DNA of 64,000 bases from Physcomitrium patens (lineage: Eukaryota; Streptophyta; Bryopsida; Funariales; Funariaceae), in NCBI RefSeq assembly GCF_000002425.4, contig NC_037254.1, positions 12,044,803 to 12,108,802 on the forward strand, read 5' to 3'. How positions within the stretch are numbered: the stretch's first letter is position 1; each line of letters begins with the position of its first letter. Positions 25,026 to 36,870 of this stretch are shown here, in pieces. The translations under genes were made by a program, and so were the position numbers. The notes under the pieces are model-generated. The model made no database searches. It was not told the DNA's origin and saw only the letters and a program-made list of their open reading frames with translations.

Positions 25026-28000
25026 TCAAAACCCCCACTGTATCTGGAAAGCTTCACCCAGAAGAAGCTTCAAACCTGAGACCTCCAGTTTCTGACCACT
25101 GTGGAACAGTTTAGCTGATGTTTTCGACAATTTCTGAGTCACATGTGCAATAGTGGGAGTAGAGTCCACCCCTAAAATCACAACGCGGTCCACAATCCAA
25201 CCTTCCCACAACGCAAACTCACCCTGCTCAACTGTTGCTGTAATAACGCCGCTCTTTTGCGTCGCCACAGCTTCAAATCTCACCAGAGTAGAATGATTCC
25301 GTCGCAGGGTCATGTCGATCTCTTCTCCGTTGTCTAGGAACACGTAGCCACCAGCGGTGCTCAGGGAAGCGTCACTCGGTAGTGAAATAACCAGTGAGAA
25401 CGGTGTCTTGCGCACCGCGATTGATGTCAGTGCATTTTGTTGCATCGGAATTATAGCTCCTTGGCGAACGTGTACGTTGATCACGTTCCATGGCGCTTGC
25501 AAGATGATGTGCTCACCCTTGCTAACGATCCGAGAATGATCGAACATGTTCTACCATGTGCCCGTTGGGAAGTATGCCTTAATTTCAGTGGCATTCTCTG
25601 TGATCACGGGGGATACTAGAATGTGGTTGCCGACCAGGAATTGGTAGGAGACATCAACCGCGAGGGGATCCTGTGGAAATGCGAAGAACAATGGTCTCAC
25701 AATCGGATAGCCTTTCGTGTGCGCTTCATAGTTTAGCGTGTAGTAGTATGGAAGCAATTGATATTTCAGTCTTAGGGCCTTTCTTGCTGAAATGGTTGTT
25801 TTGGGAAGCAGGTAGAGCTCCTTCGGGGCGTTGTCTCTGTTAGAATGAGCTCGTGAGAAGGGGTGAAACGCTCCGGTTTGGATCCATCTGCTGCACAAGT
25901 CGTCTGAGGCCATGTCGTAGAACCCACAGATGTCTGCGCCAACCATGGGGATCCCAGCCATGCCTGAGTTCATCACTGTGACAATGGAGTATCCAATATC
26001 GCGATACGTTGCTTTGTTGTCCCCTGTCCAGTGAGCTGCATGTGCACCAGATCCAACAAAAGTTGAGCGAGACAGCAAGAACGGTCTCTTCTTCCTTACC
26101 TTCGTGAGCGCAACTTTTGTGGCGATAGATTCTGCTAATCCATACAGGCTATGAGCATCATACTCCAGAGTCCCATCCCAATGCTTCGAGGTCATAGCGG
26201 CTGTGAGGTATCCAAGCTTCTCATTTTTACCGTAGTGGTTGATTCGGAACGGTGGGTCGTCATATTTAGTGTGCGTATTAGTAAATTGTAGATAGCATTC
26301 GGTAACACCACCGAGGATTGTGCCATTCCAAGTGCAATTCGTTCCTGTGCAGAAGTTGGACAACTCGTTCATGTCGATCCACATCCCATCGAAAGGCAAT
26401 TGGTCGTGGAAGAGCTGCACCTCGTTTGTCCACCATCGTATTGCATTGGGGTTCAAAAAATCTGGATAGTGGACTGGTCCGGGCCAGACTTGGCCCATAT
26501 GTGGCTCTCCTTTGTCATTCTTTAGGAAGATGCCCTACTCCAATCCGCGAGAGTAGGTTTTGTAGTCGTCGTAGGCTGAGCCGATCCCTGATTAAAATCA
26601 TTCTGTCAGTGATCTGTTAGAACGCAGCTAAGCTTGAGCAGGAATTATGAGGACTTCCGATGTTAAGCAAAGGATTCAATTAACTCTTACCAGGGTCCAC
26701 AAGAATGACATAGTGCTGGCTATTAGCGTGTAGTTCATCGACAAAAGCACGCCATTCATGCAGTGGAAATCTTTCTTCGTCATTAGTGAAATCCAGAAAC
26801 CTGTCTTAGTCGATGTCGTTCCACATTGTGTCTAATGGTATTTTAGCCTTCCTAAAATTCTCCACCACCTGCTTCACAATTGATACGTTTCGGTATCCCC
26901 ATCGGCACTGGTGAAACCCTGCACCATTAGCAGCGTTATTTGTAATAAAACCATTACTAACTTTCTAGATTCAAAGCGAAACAATACGATTCAGAGCAAA
27001 CATTCACTCACCGAACGACCAGTAGGGTTGCGCAGCAGGCCTGCCGACTAGCTGCGTGAACTGATCCACCACGTCCAGGGGTGTCGGCCCAGGAAAGAAG
27101 TAGAAATCTAGAACTCCTCCAATCACTCGGTACGTTAAATACTTCTCAGTGTAGCTGATTTCCATGCCATTGCTGTTCAGGAGTAGCACTCCGTGTGATA
27201 CCCCTCTTTCTCGCACCTCAATGTGAAATGGCCATGATCCGTAGAGATCAACATCACCAAATAGGGCAGCGATATCAGTAGTCCACAAAGTGTAGGTTCT
27301 GTTTGGCTTGAGCTTCAAGCCATCTGACCTGGTGCTCTCCCCCAATCCGAACAGGTTACTACTCTGAGGAAGTTGTGAAGAGATTTCAATGTACTGGTCC
27401 TTGAAGATGATAGGATTGAATAGAAGGTTTGAGGTGTCTCCAGGCGGAGTGGAGTTGAACAACACGTCACCGTTAGATACTCGGGTCACTGCAAAACCGA
27501 ATGGTTTGATAGTGTGGGTGACAAATAGCAATGGAGAGTCCGTTGATGCAGCCAGGTTGGAGTCGATTTTCTGTCGGGGAATCAAATTGTGAGGGATTTC
27601 CCACCTTGGGTTTTTGGCATCGGAGATGTACACTCGCAGCTGTGTACTCTTCTCAACCCTGAGAAATGGGAGCACAAGAAAAATGTATATATATTGTATT
27701 AATAAGACTCGATTTTAAGCTTGATGGAAACTTTCGTTTCATTCAATGCTCAGATTACTACAATGACAACAGCTTTAGCAAGAACGCTGAATCTTCTGTA
27801 AGACTGAGATGCAGTGCTACCCAAAAACAGAAAATCCACGTATTCGAGCATCAGACTCACTAAATGAATTCAACGTTGTGTAATCTGCATCTGTATACTT
27901 ACAACTCGAGTACATAATTCAAAGATGGCACATTAAAAAGAGCACAGTCCTCGTTACGAAAAAATGAAACTTGTAACAAAGCGATATCAAAAAATGATAA

Positions 28001-28454
28001 ACTAGCGATTTTGGGTGGCCCAGCGCCACTAAGATGGAACCATCGCGTAAGGTGAGTGTTCACGATTTCTCAACTACAAAACACTTCCTAAAGAGCTTTG
28101 AATGACCACACCGCCCATCATCATCGAACCCAGAGCATTGCACGGTCCAGGTGACTCACATCAATGGGAAACAAGAACACGCGAATAAAATAGAAGAGTT
28201 GGATACCTGACAATGAAGCTAAGAGGACTGATATCCTGGCCCAATGCATCGTCTCCGAATCCACCAGAAAGCACCAACTTCGCCTCAAATCCTTGTTGGC
28301 CAGCAAACTCCTCCACTGCCGAAACCTCGTACAATGGTGATCCTCCACCAGCTCGGTTCGCAGTGGCAGCTTTACGACCCGGAATCAACAACACCAGGCG
28401 CATCCACAACAAGAAGCTCATGATCAGCTGCATGATCAACGCCTCCTTCTGCAT
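25026..28454 (-). pseudogene. GH31 alpha-xylosidase/alpha-glucosidase gene with three in-frame stops
   Basis: The family removes terminal alpha-xylose or alpha-glucose; plant members act in the cell wall on xyloglucan. Exons on the minus strand: 28,454-28,207, 27,658-27,012, 26,918-26,691 and 26,587-25,026, all with intact GT-AG introns, totalling exactly 895 codons, close to Arabidopsis XYL1 (about 915 residues). The ATG at 28,454 leads into a hydrophobic signal segment. Family blocks seen: [61 protein letters not shown], the nucleophile motif WIDMNE, and HWTGDN near the acid/base Asp. Three stops interrupt the frame: TAA at 26,806-26,808 (WNDID/DRF, where the family has Y/H-M and a codon also seems lost), TAG at 26,535-26,537 (GLE/GIF) and TAG at 25,551-25,553 (GTW/NMF, where the family has Tyr). 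There is no net frameshift. I infer a fairly recent pseudogene; read-through or assembly error are alternatives. Confidence 0.88.
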
Positions 28455-29566
28455 CACCACGCTCACACTATAACCTGCCACTTCCACACTTCCGGACTGA
28501 TATGCATGGTCCGGGTCGATCGCCACCCTAACAGGCAGTCGATCAGGTCGTCTCGTGCTCTTATCCTTCAGTGTTGATCCACTGGAACTCCACCAAGTAC
28601 CGAACTTCTGCTTGTGTCGGTCGCCCCTGCAGCCATCGCTGAGCTCCAGGGGCTATCAACGCTGGTATCCTACGCACAAAGCTGGTCCAGACTGCGAGAT
28701 GAATGCTTGCAAGCCCACACCACAGCTCCTCTTCTGGAGAAGCAAGCACTCAACTGGCAGAGTGAGCGAATGAATAGTTGATCAAAATGTCTAGATCTGT
28801 GAATGAATAGATGCATGACCTGTGAAGATGGGTCTTGTGGCCCTTGTGGGTATTGTAATATTGTTCAGAAGGCACCACCACAATACTGTGAAAAGAATCC
28901 AGCGCTAGGAAAAGATTAAAAAATAACATATTATTTCAGTGTAGAAAACTTATCATGTGAATGCAATCCTCGTCACTGCAACTCTGCATCCTGTATTCGG
29001 AGTATGTTGTATTCTTACTGAAATCAGAACATTTTATCTTACTTTAATAACTGGATTTTAACACTTTTGATATTCAATATTTTGAAGTAAAACACAACAC
29101 AGACTTTTGCAAAAAAATTGATTTATTTTTATTTTTACTCAATTAAAACATTGAAAATAATTATAATATTTGTTTTTAACAACAAGTGTATCATGCCATA
29201 CTTTAAGCATCAATAGCTCCAACTTACAATCAAGTGAAAATATTTATTTTTTTATTTATTTATTTATCATCAAAAAAATTAAATCACTCAAATTAATAAT
29301 TATTCCCAAATTTACTTCGCAACAACTCTGCTTCCAAAAATTGTGAGTATTTTTTCTTACTTATCTTCTTGGCTTTTTATATTGTACAATAACTGCATAA
29401 TTTGTATAGTATTTGTGACTCATGACATGACATTAAGTTTTTTAATAATGATATGTTAAAAAACCATCATAGCAAACATAATATTTATTATACAAAATAA
29501 ATAGTAATATAAATAATATTTTATTTTATTTTATTATTTATAACTTTATATTTTCATTTTATTATT
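28455..29566. other. GH31 upstream region and AT-rich intergenic DNA
   Basis: 28,455-28,900 has balanced composition and is the likely promoter and leader of the GH31 gene. From 28,920 on the DNA is AT-rich, with no frame or motif I can assign. Confidence 0.4.
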
Positions 29567-29657
29567 TATATGTATTTTAAATTTTGGATGTGGTGATAAG
29601 TTCTAAAATAAAATAAAATAAAGTGCCGCGGCGCGTCCAAAATTTAAAATACATATA
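29567..29657. repeat. Inverted repeat with GC-rich centre (hairpin or MITE-like)
   Basis: The arms at 29,567-29,592 and 29,632-29,657 are complementary over 26 bases with two mismatches (TATATGTATTTTAAATTTTG and its reverse complement are included). They are separated by 39 bases that end in a GCCGCGGC palindrome overlapping the start of the second arm. It could extrude as a hairpin, or be a small foldback element. No target duplication was identified. Confidence 0.7.
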
Positions 29658-29847
29658 TATATAATTATTAATGTCATTAACCAAAAAAACTTTAAAATAG
29701 ATGTAAGATTATTTTTCTAATTACATCCAATATCAAGTAAAAAATACCTAGATTTATATAAATTAAATTATTTTTTAAAAATAGTATATATAAATATTAT
29801 ATTAAGTACAAATTAATAAAAGTACAATTTAAATTACTATTCTATCA

Positions 29848-29880
<33 letters not shown>

Positions 29881-29886
<6 letters not shown>

Positions 29887-29907
29887 GTTTTACATAAAAT
29901 AGTTTAT

Positions 29908-29942
<35 letters not shown>

Positions 29943-29960
29943 TTACATAAAATAGTTTAT

Positions 29961-30007
<47 letters not shown>

Positions 30008-30025
30008 TTACATAAAATAGTTTAT

Positions 30026-30067
<42 letters not shown>

Positions 30068-30088
30068 GTTTTACATAAAATAGTTTAT

Positions 30089-30127
<39 letters not shown>

Positions 30128-30159
30128 TTATATTTATAGTTTTACATAAAATAGTTTAT

Positions 30160-30190
<31 letters not shown>
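29881..30190. repeat. Five-copy minisatellite: 26-bp core separated by (TA)n
   Basis: A core beginning AGTTTTACATAAAATAG and ending TTTATCAAA recurs five times (near 29,886, 29,939, 30,004, 30,068 and 30,139). The copies are virtually identical and separated by TA runs of differing length. A TA tract at 29,851-29,880 precedes it. Period varies from about 54 to 71 bases because of the TA runs. Confidence 0.92.
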
Positions 30191-30193
<3 letters not shown>

Positions 30194-30814
30194 TAATCCT
30201 TAAAATCAAAAATTAGGAATTTATATCTTAAGAAGCTCATCTCATAGCGGACAAATGATTTCTATTGAATGACACAATTTTCTTGGAACACTTGTAGAAA
30301 CACATCATCAAAATGTAAAAATAGTTTTGTTGTCTCTCTAAAAAATCTTTCAATTTATGCAAAATATATCTTAAATCATTTTTAAAACATTCCAAAACAC
30401 CATTATAGGTGAGTTTGGAACTTGCTGCAAAATTCTTTAAAATAAACCTAATAGTCATTTGAAAGACTCAATTGTCATTCCACAAAACCTTCCACAATAG
30501 AACCATCTATCCTCGAACAAGACCTAACAAGCCTATTGCATCATCCGACAAATCTATTAAATAGTTTCACTGTAAATTGGAGCTAGGAAGACATTGAATG
30601 AAGCACCATGTAAGAATCACTTCACAAAACAGTTGCACCATAAAACTTTCTATCAAACATCTTTTGATTCATGTGACCTTATTCTACTTCAGGTGAAATT
30701 AGAATGCCTGCACTTCAAAAACAATAGTTGTTTTCAACACTTATATTCATGATTATATGTATATATATATATATATAACAGCACTCAACACGCAATACAG
30801 AAGTTATATGAATT
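30191..30814. other. AT-rich intergenic DNA
   Basis: No gene or motif is recognisable. A short (TA)n lies near 30,760-30,777. Confidence 0.4.
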
Positions 30815-30892
30815 CTAGGAAGGGCCTCCACGTAGGCAGGCTTGAATTAGAACCAATCTTGAAGGATAGCAACGAATTTGTGACTTAAACTT

Positions 30893-31237
30893 TACCTGGA
30901 CGAGAATCTTAGCACGGGAAAATGAGCAGATTCTGGGCGATTGAAGAGAGCCTGTTACAGATTCTGCGTCTGGAAATTCAATTTGCACTATTCTGGTTCG
31001 AGCTTTAAATTGATAGCAATGACGCAAGTACGGTGCATCGATCTGAGCTCCATGACGAACGAGTTCTTCGAATCCATCCCGCCCATCTGCGTTGTCAAGA
31101 GTACACTCGAAACCGCCGCAGGTTATGAAGATTTGAGATAATAATACACTGAGAAGAAGTGGGTGCACGGAGATGGGAAAACGATAAGTCCAGCCAGGAA
31201 TGCGAAAGACGAAATTAAAGAATAGTTCTGCATCACA
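30893..31237 (-). pseudogene. Unrecognised exon-like stretch, possible secreted-protein remnant
   Basis: A minus-strand frame with protein-like composition reads CTLDNADGRDGFEELVRHG and later YLRHCYQFKARTRIVQIEF, ending at a good splice donor (CCAG/GTAAAG) at about 30,893. No ATG opens this frame. An ATG at about 31,237 starts a signal-peptide-like segment (MQNYSLISSFAFLAGL) in a different frame. Downstream DNA is only AT-rich repeat with no matching exon. It could be a truncated first exon or a decayed gene fragment just beyond the 3' end of PYG7. I do not recognise the family. Confidence 0.3.
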
Positions 31238-31684
31238 AAGTCCTAAAAAAACCCAACGATGATGGAGAATTTTGAGCTGGAGTTGTGGATCACTGGATTA
31301 GGTCCCATCGCGCCGTCCTGACTACTCAGCCCCAAAGAGACAAGCATGTGCGCCTGTGAAAAGCATATTCAGAGGAATTCTTTGAGATTAGTCTAGTCCA
31401 TACCATGCTTACAAAATTGTACACCTTTCAAGACACAAAAAACAGTCTTGCCTCGAAAGAACTTGAGTGGCCGCCTTCCCCACAGTTTCAAGTGCCTTCA
31501 AGGTACTACCTACTCTACTCACGTTGCCCACACTGCCCAGAAGATATTTCTTAGCAGAAAAGGTGGTTGCTAGAGCGGTACAGCAGATGGGATTTGCCGA
31601 TGACACAGGCCGGTGGCCGAGAGTGGAACTACAAAGCAAACCTCGCTAATCTAAGGATCTCCAGACACAGAGACGTGGCACAGG

Positions 31685-34055
31685 TCAATCTTTGGCAGGG
31701 ATTCCTCGGAACCGAGTCACCCGCTCCTTCATAGCATCACGTTGTCGCTGAGCAATCTTGTTACTAGGATCGAATTGCAAGGCTTCCTCGTAAGCTTTCA
31801 GGGCTTTCTGGAAATCCTTTTTCACTTCATACGCATTTCCTAGGTTGTTCCATGCAGTCACATACCCAGGTTGAAGCGTCACTGCCTTCTCGTACTGGCT
31901 GATGGACGCATCGAGCTTGTCGTCGCTGAAATAGCTGAAGCCCAACGCATTGTACACCTGAAAGCTCCAAACCAGAGGTGAGACTTGAGGGGAAAAAAAG
32001 GCGCCCAATCAGATGACTAAAATACCACGTGGAATTTTCCAATTCCCTCTCACTAATCGTTGATAAGAGTGATGTTGAAAGAGTATTATAAAACTATTCT
32101 TGACACCAAGAATACTACCTCCAATTGCTTCACTCGCTCAGCAAACGTACAAACCCATTTCAAAGACACCGTAAGAGAGTGAGCACGGATCTTTCACTTG
32201 TTTCACGCATTTCTTTCGACGGCAAACACATAAAACTGATCCAAAAATTATGAAACAGTAAGGGTATAAAAGGATAGCTCTTCAGGAACACACCTGCGCC
32301 AAGTCGGCTTCATCACCATCCCATTTCTTGATAGCTTGCTCCAGATACTTGTTTGCAAGCACATAGTACTTCTTTCGCAGCATAACAGCTCCTAGCTCAA
32401 AGAATTCCTCTGAAGAAGCCTCTCCACTACGCACTCGATCCTACAAATAACAGGAAACAAAACCAAAACCTTTTAATTCGATGAACTCGTGCATCGAAAA
32501 CAGAAAATTAGGGGATTACCGCATCCACAGCCCGAACATTGCTGTTCAATTTCTCCACAAACAATCTGATAGTGAAATTAGAATGACTTATAAATTAGTC
32601 TCCGTGTCCACTAGTGAATGTATAAGAGGCGGATCGTGGCATCACAATTTATACCTGCAAATCTTTGGCCGCAGACTCTAACTCACGGCGGATGAGAACT
32701 TGACGAACCACCAAGAAACTACCAGCCGCCAGCAGAGATAACAAAGCTCCCAAGTAGATCAACTGCACTCCGAATTCCAAACCAGCACCAACCTCGCCGT
32801 ATGCCATGTTTGGTTCAAAGACGGAAGCATTTGCTGTACCAGGGAACCCCGCCAAGGCAGGCAGGGCGAGAAGACCTACCAATGCACTGTTTGAAATTGC
32901 ATCTTCACCTGCTGCCCCACCAGTCAATCCGTCTAACCACAAGTATTAGTATTCTAATATATGACTAATCAAACGATCATAGTAACCTTCCACCTCTGAA
33001 GTGTATCACTGAAATTCACGAGTAGCATTAAATGTACTATGACTTCAAGTAAACTCTTAGGAATTATGAATAGAATTGCCCATTCTAAAGAACGATTCCA
33101 GAAGTGAAACTAATAAATTTCGAAGCATGTATCTTGATACGCACACAATATTCCGCAGGATGCATCACATCATCACCCTCAGAAGTGACGATTGATCGAC
33201 AGGGCAAATGCACAACGCTACATATCGTTAATTACTATTTTCTGAAAAGGTGTTAACAACACACCATTCTCAGTTGAGCAGAAATCGTTGGTGAAGATAT
33301 TTTTCAGATAAACATTTTGCCTCCAGTGTGAAGAGTCTCTTGCAGCTGATGAATATTGCAGCTGGGAAAGCTGTTTTCTCCCCGAACAAACACATTCCAA
33401 ACATCGCATGAGCAAATGCAAAGCTGAACGACCAACTTCACCGCAAGAATCAACTACCACCAGACCATAATTTTTTATCATGTTTCTGCAAATTCCACCT
33501 AATAATCGGAATAACTTGGCCTTGTCCATCAACAGAACTCTTAACCAATAACGCTTATCCAAAATGAGGTCATTATTTTTGAACTCTTGCTCACTTAGGG
33601 TTACACGAAGTAAAGCTAAGTCTGAGAGGTTTAAGGGGCAAAAAACCCACACAGTTCCAACACATGATCTTGAATGAAGAAAGTTAAGAGTCGTGTTCAA
33701 TCAATCAAACATAAGGTCTAGAACCCTTTGTGTCTCCAAACTGCAAGCGAAATGGCCAGAATCCCACCAATCCCTCGGCGGGCATTCTTAATCGAGAAAA
33801 CACCAGACGAACCAAAATCCACTTGAGGAAACACGAAGCCCGTACCCGAGAAGCCAGGGTCGCAGTAACAAACTCCGATTGCACCACAGCGGTCCTCTTC
33901 CGCCCAATTGTCAAGCAACTTCCAAACTTCCCACCCACAAACCTCGCATTGCACCTCCCAGGCCTTTTGCCCTCAATAGACTGAATCTGCAGTGGCAGCA
34001 GCGCAACGCCTTCCGCGCCCCCGAGAACCCGGCAGCTGGCCATCGCAGCTGCCAT
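31685..34055 (-). CDS. PYG7: PYG7-type TPR protein, photosystem I assembly factor (Ycf37 homologue)
   Basis: A thylakoid protein needed for photosystem I assembly in Arabidopsis; cyanobacterial Ycf37 is the counterpart. Exons on the minus strand: first exon from ATG 34,055, then 32,932-32,655, 32,440-32,294 and 31,957-31,685, the last three joined by clean phase-0 GT-AG introns. The first exon has transit-peptide character (Ala, Ser, Arg rich, few acidic residues). Its donor is unresolved: a phase-1 GT after 33,935 would fit exon 2 and give 272 residues, but the frame stays open to a VRAS motif that looks like a plastid cleavage site. Exon 2 holds one membrane helix ([20 protein letters not shown]) followed by [17 protein letters not shown], near-identical in kind to Arabidopsis PYG7. 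TPR units include [34 protein letters not shown] and [16 protein letters not shown]. It is encoded divergently from nothing close; the next gene left is only a fragment. Confidence 0.9.
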
Positions 34056-35242
34056 CAACGCTACAACTCTCTATATCAGAAACCTAATCTCAGAAGACTC
34101 TCAAACAAACAAAACACCCTCCGCCAACACGAACCGCAACTGACAATCCTAAAAACCTCTCTACCGCCAAGAACGAACCTCCCACAATCCTCAAATCTAC
34201 TGTATCATTAGGCTACCACGGATGGCCACTCTAAAGCTACGGAAGTGGGATTAGCGACCACCAAAGAAGCGGAATCGAGGAATAAAGGGTAATTCGGGAG
34301 ATAGTTTGCTCCCGGTCAACCGCAGGAGTAAACCTGCTGGGGTGGGGTTCGACTCGAAGAACAACTGGTGGGGAAAAAAAATACCACAAATGTTGATTAA
34401 CTGGATATTGAAACAACGGAGGACGGGCGGTGGTGGAATGAATTCAGATGGGGATTGGGAAGGCCTCAGCAGAGGTCCGGAAAGACGATTGGTGAATCTT
34501 ATCTGTACCGACCGGACCAATCTTGTGCCGGTTGCATCCATCTCGCTTCATCTCGTCCCAGTTCTGGACAGCCTGGTTGGTCAGTCTCGCTTGCCATGTG
34601 GCATTTTCTCGTGCAGTAGATGTTTATGAAGCACCTAATGAAATTGTTAACTTTATCGTACATGATTCCGAAACTACTTTCACTACCACGTACCCGACTT
34701 CGGATATTTTCCCGATTAGATAAGGGGCAATAAATACAGAAATGAGACGCATAGCTTCTGGGAGCTTTCCAAGTTTGAAAAGAAATAAGAAAAAAAAATT
34801 AGGTAGCGCATACAAGGATTAGTGAGCTCCGTAACAAGAAGAAAAAGTAATGCCCAATCTGAAGGGTGATTTGCACCACATTTTGAAACAATAAAGAAAT
34901 ACATATGAAACCACAAGTTTCCCAACTTTGACTACGTAGATTGATCGTGATAACCAGAGGCCAACTCTTTGGAACGTAAACAAGTATTCCGGTCCAAATG
35001 GCTAAAGTGCATCTTTCCAACATTGTCATCTCCAAAAAGCAACAAATCCTGCGTTGTATGACCACCCACACTTCTTCTTTCTCATGGTCTATGAAATGTA
35101 CTGCACCTATACATAGATGGAGACCTCTTCAAGTAAATTTAGGGGATTGTAAGGCTCCGTTTTGAGTGAAGGATAGATCTAATTCAAATCAGGAAGACGG
35201 TCTATGTTACGAGCAAAATTGTGAAAAGAGCCCCTGGTTGTG
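34056..35242. other. Spacer between PYG7 and DRT111
   Basis: 34,056-34,620 has balanced composition and is the likely PYG7 promoter and leader. 34,620-35,242 probably contains the DRT111 3' UTR. No separate gene is seen. Confidence 0.45.
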
Positions 35243-36870
35243 TCAGGATTCAGGTATTGCAGCAGGCACCTCGCCCGGGAAAGGTGCAAGTTCATTCCTA
35301 TTGAACCTGTCCTCATCATAAAAGCTAGCTCGCACTACGCGGCCTCCAAAGAATCGACCATCCAGATCTACAAGGGCTTTGGTGGTTTGCTCCGATCGTT
35401 CAAACTGCACAAAAATTCGAACTGCTTCTGTGGCAGGAAAGTTGGGCTCCGTAATCTCGAAGATCAGGACCCGAGTTACTGTTCCATATTTAGAGCACTC
35501 AGACGAGATTTCATCTTCAAGCTCAGAATCAACTTCCCCGGGTCCGACCTGACAACACGTAGTTCATGAAAATTCAGTGACAGATTTCAAAATAAAAGAA
35601 ATGAAAGTAAAACACCTAAGAAGTTTGTTTAATTTTATGACCTTCGAAATGCAGTACTTCAAAGAGTTGATAAAACAGGATCATACGAAGGAACATATCT
35701 GACTGTCCTATTCAATATTTACAGTGTGAGAGCACATTGTCCAACGTGATCAATGCTTGCATACAATGCATTCATTGGCATCCTCTATCCCAAGTTCATT
35801 TCCAGCTAGCAATTAACTTAATACAGTCCTACATCAAATGCAATTCAATCCAACCATCTGACCAAATCAATTACATATATGTAAAGATCAAAACCACACA
35901 CCATGTTGCGAAGCAGTACAACTCGTGTGGGAGATCCGGATATGGAAACTCCTTTCACAGCCGGCTTCTTATCCACAACAGGAGCTGCAGCAGGCGTGAG
36001 AGCTGCATTCACAATCACACCAGCCCGTTTATCTGTCTTCCGAGCCATTAGCGGCACAGTGATTCCCTGTTCTTGCTTCCCAAGCCCTTGCCCTTCTTTC
36101 CACCCCATTCTAGCCATCATCCTCTGAGCAGCAGTCATGGAACTCGTCTTGCTCGCACTAAACCCTTCACTACTCTTCGGCGGCGATGGAGACCTTGCTC
36201 GAGCGGGGCTTGGACTTGAGTCTGCCACTCTAGCTGCAGACAGCATCGCTCGTCTTTTCCAAGCTTCCTCTCCACTAATTCGCAATGCAGCCCGCTGCTC
36301 AGGCCCCTGCTCCTTCTCTCTTTCCATCTCTCTCTCCCTCTCCAATTCCCTCTGTCTCATCAAAGCTTCACGCTCTCGCTCACGATCTTCCTCCTCCTGA
36401 CGCCGCCTCTCAACCTCCATACGCATCTCCTCCTCTATTTTCCGTCGCCTCCGCTCTCTGCAATATTCATCGTAATCATTCGGCCTAGCTGGATCGTACT
36501 CTTCCAGCACTCTACTACTCACCGCCACAAGAGCCGGCTGTACTGGCACAGGCTGCGAAATTGGCATCTCGGACGTAGCAGGCACATTGCCAACACCCAC
36601 CCCATCGGTGATCCATCGTGAAGTCGCTAACAACCCTCGCGGTACAGCCGAAGGTGCTTTCGGCTTCGTTGCTGATACCTGGTTCCGTAACACCGACGTC
36701 GGAGGCGCAAACAAGTTAGGTTTTCTCACATTCGAAGGTGCAAGCTTACTGTTACTCCACACAGAGGCTCCCACAGGCCCGCTCGACGGCACTCCCGTAT
36801 TCTTCCCCGAGCCCTCGTCATCCCCCGACGCAGACGGGGGCGGCAGATCCCCATACAAACCTCCCAACAT
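35243..36870 (-). CDS. DRT111: Splicing factor DRT111/SFPS (SPF45 family), G-patch and RRM
   Basis: A nuclear spliceosome-associated factor; Arabidopsis DRT111/SFPS/RSN2 affects splicing in light and ABA signalling. Two exons on the minus strand: 36,870-35,902 and 35,548-35,243, with a phase-0 GT-AG intron, giving 424 residues. It starts MLGGLYGDLPPP, typical of the family. A long charged region rich in Arg and Glu follows (about residues 125-190, probable coiled coil), then the DPARPNDYDEYCRERRRR block near its start, an RS-like SPSPARARSPSPP segment, a G-patch at about 246-289 (MGWKEGQGLGKQEQG) and a C-terminal UHM-type RRM (VVLLRNM across the intron, then VGPGEVD, GRFFGGRVVRASFYDEDRF). All expected domains are present and undamaged. 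The intron falls inside the RRM. Confidence 0.93.
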
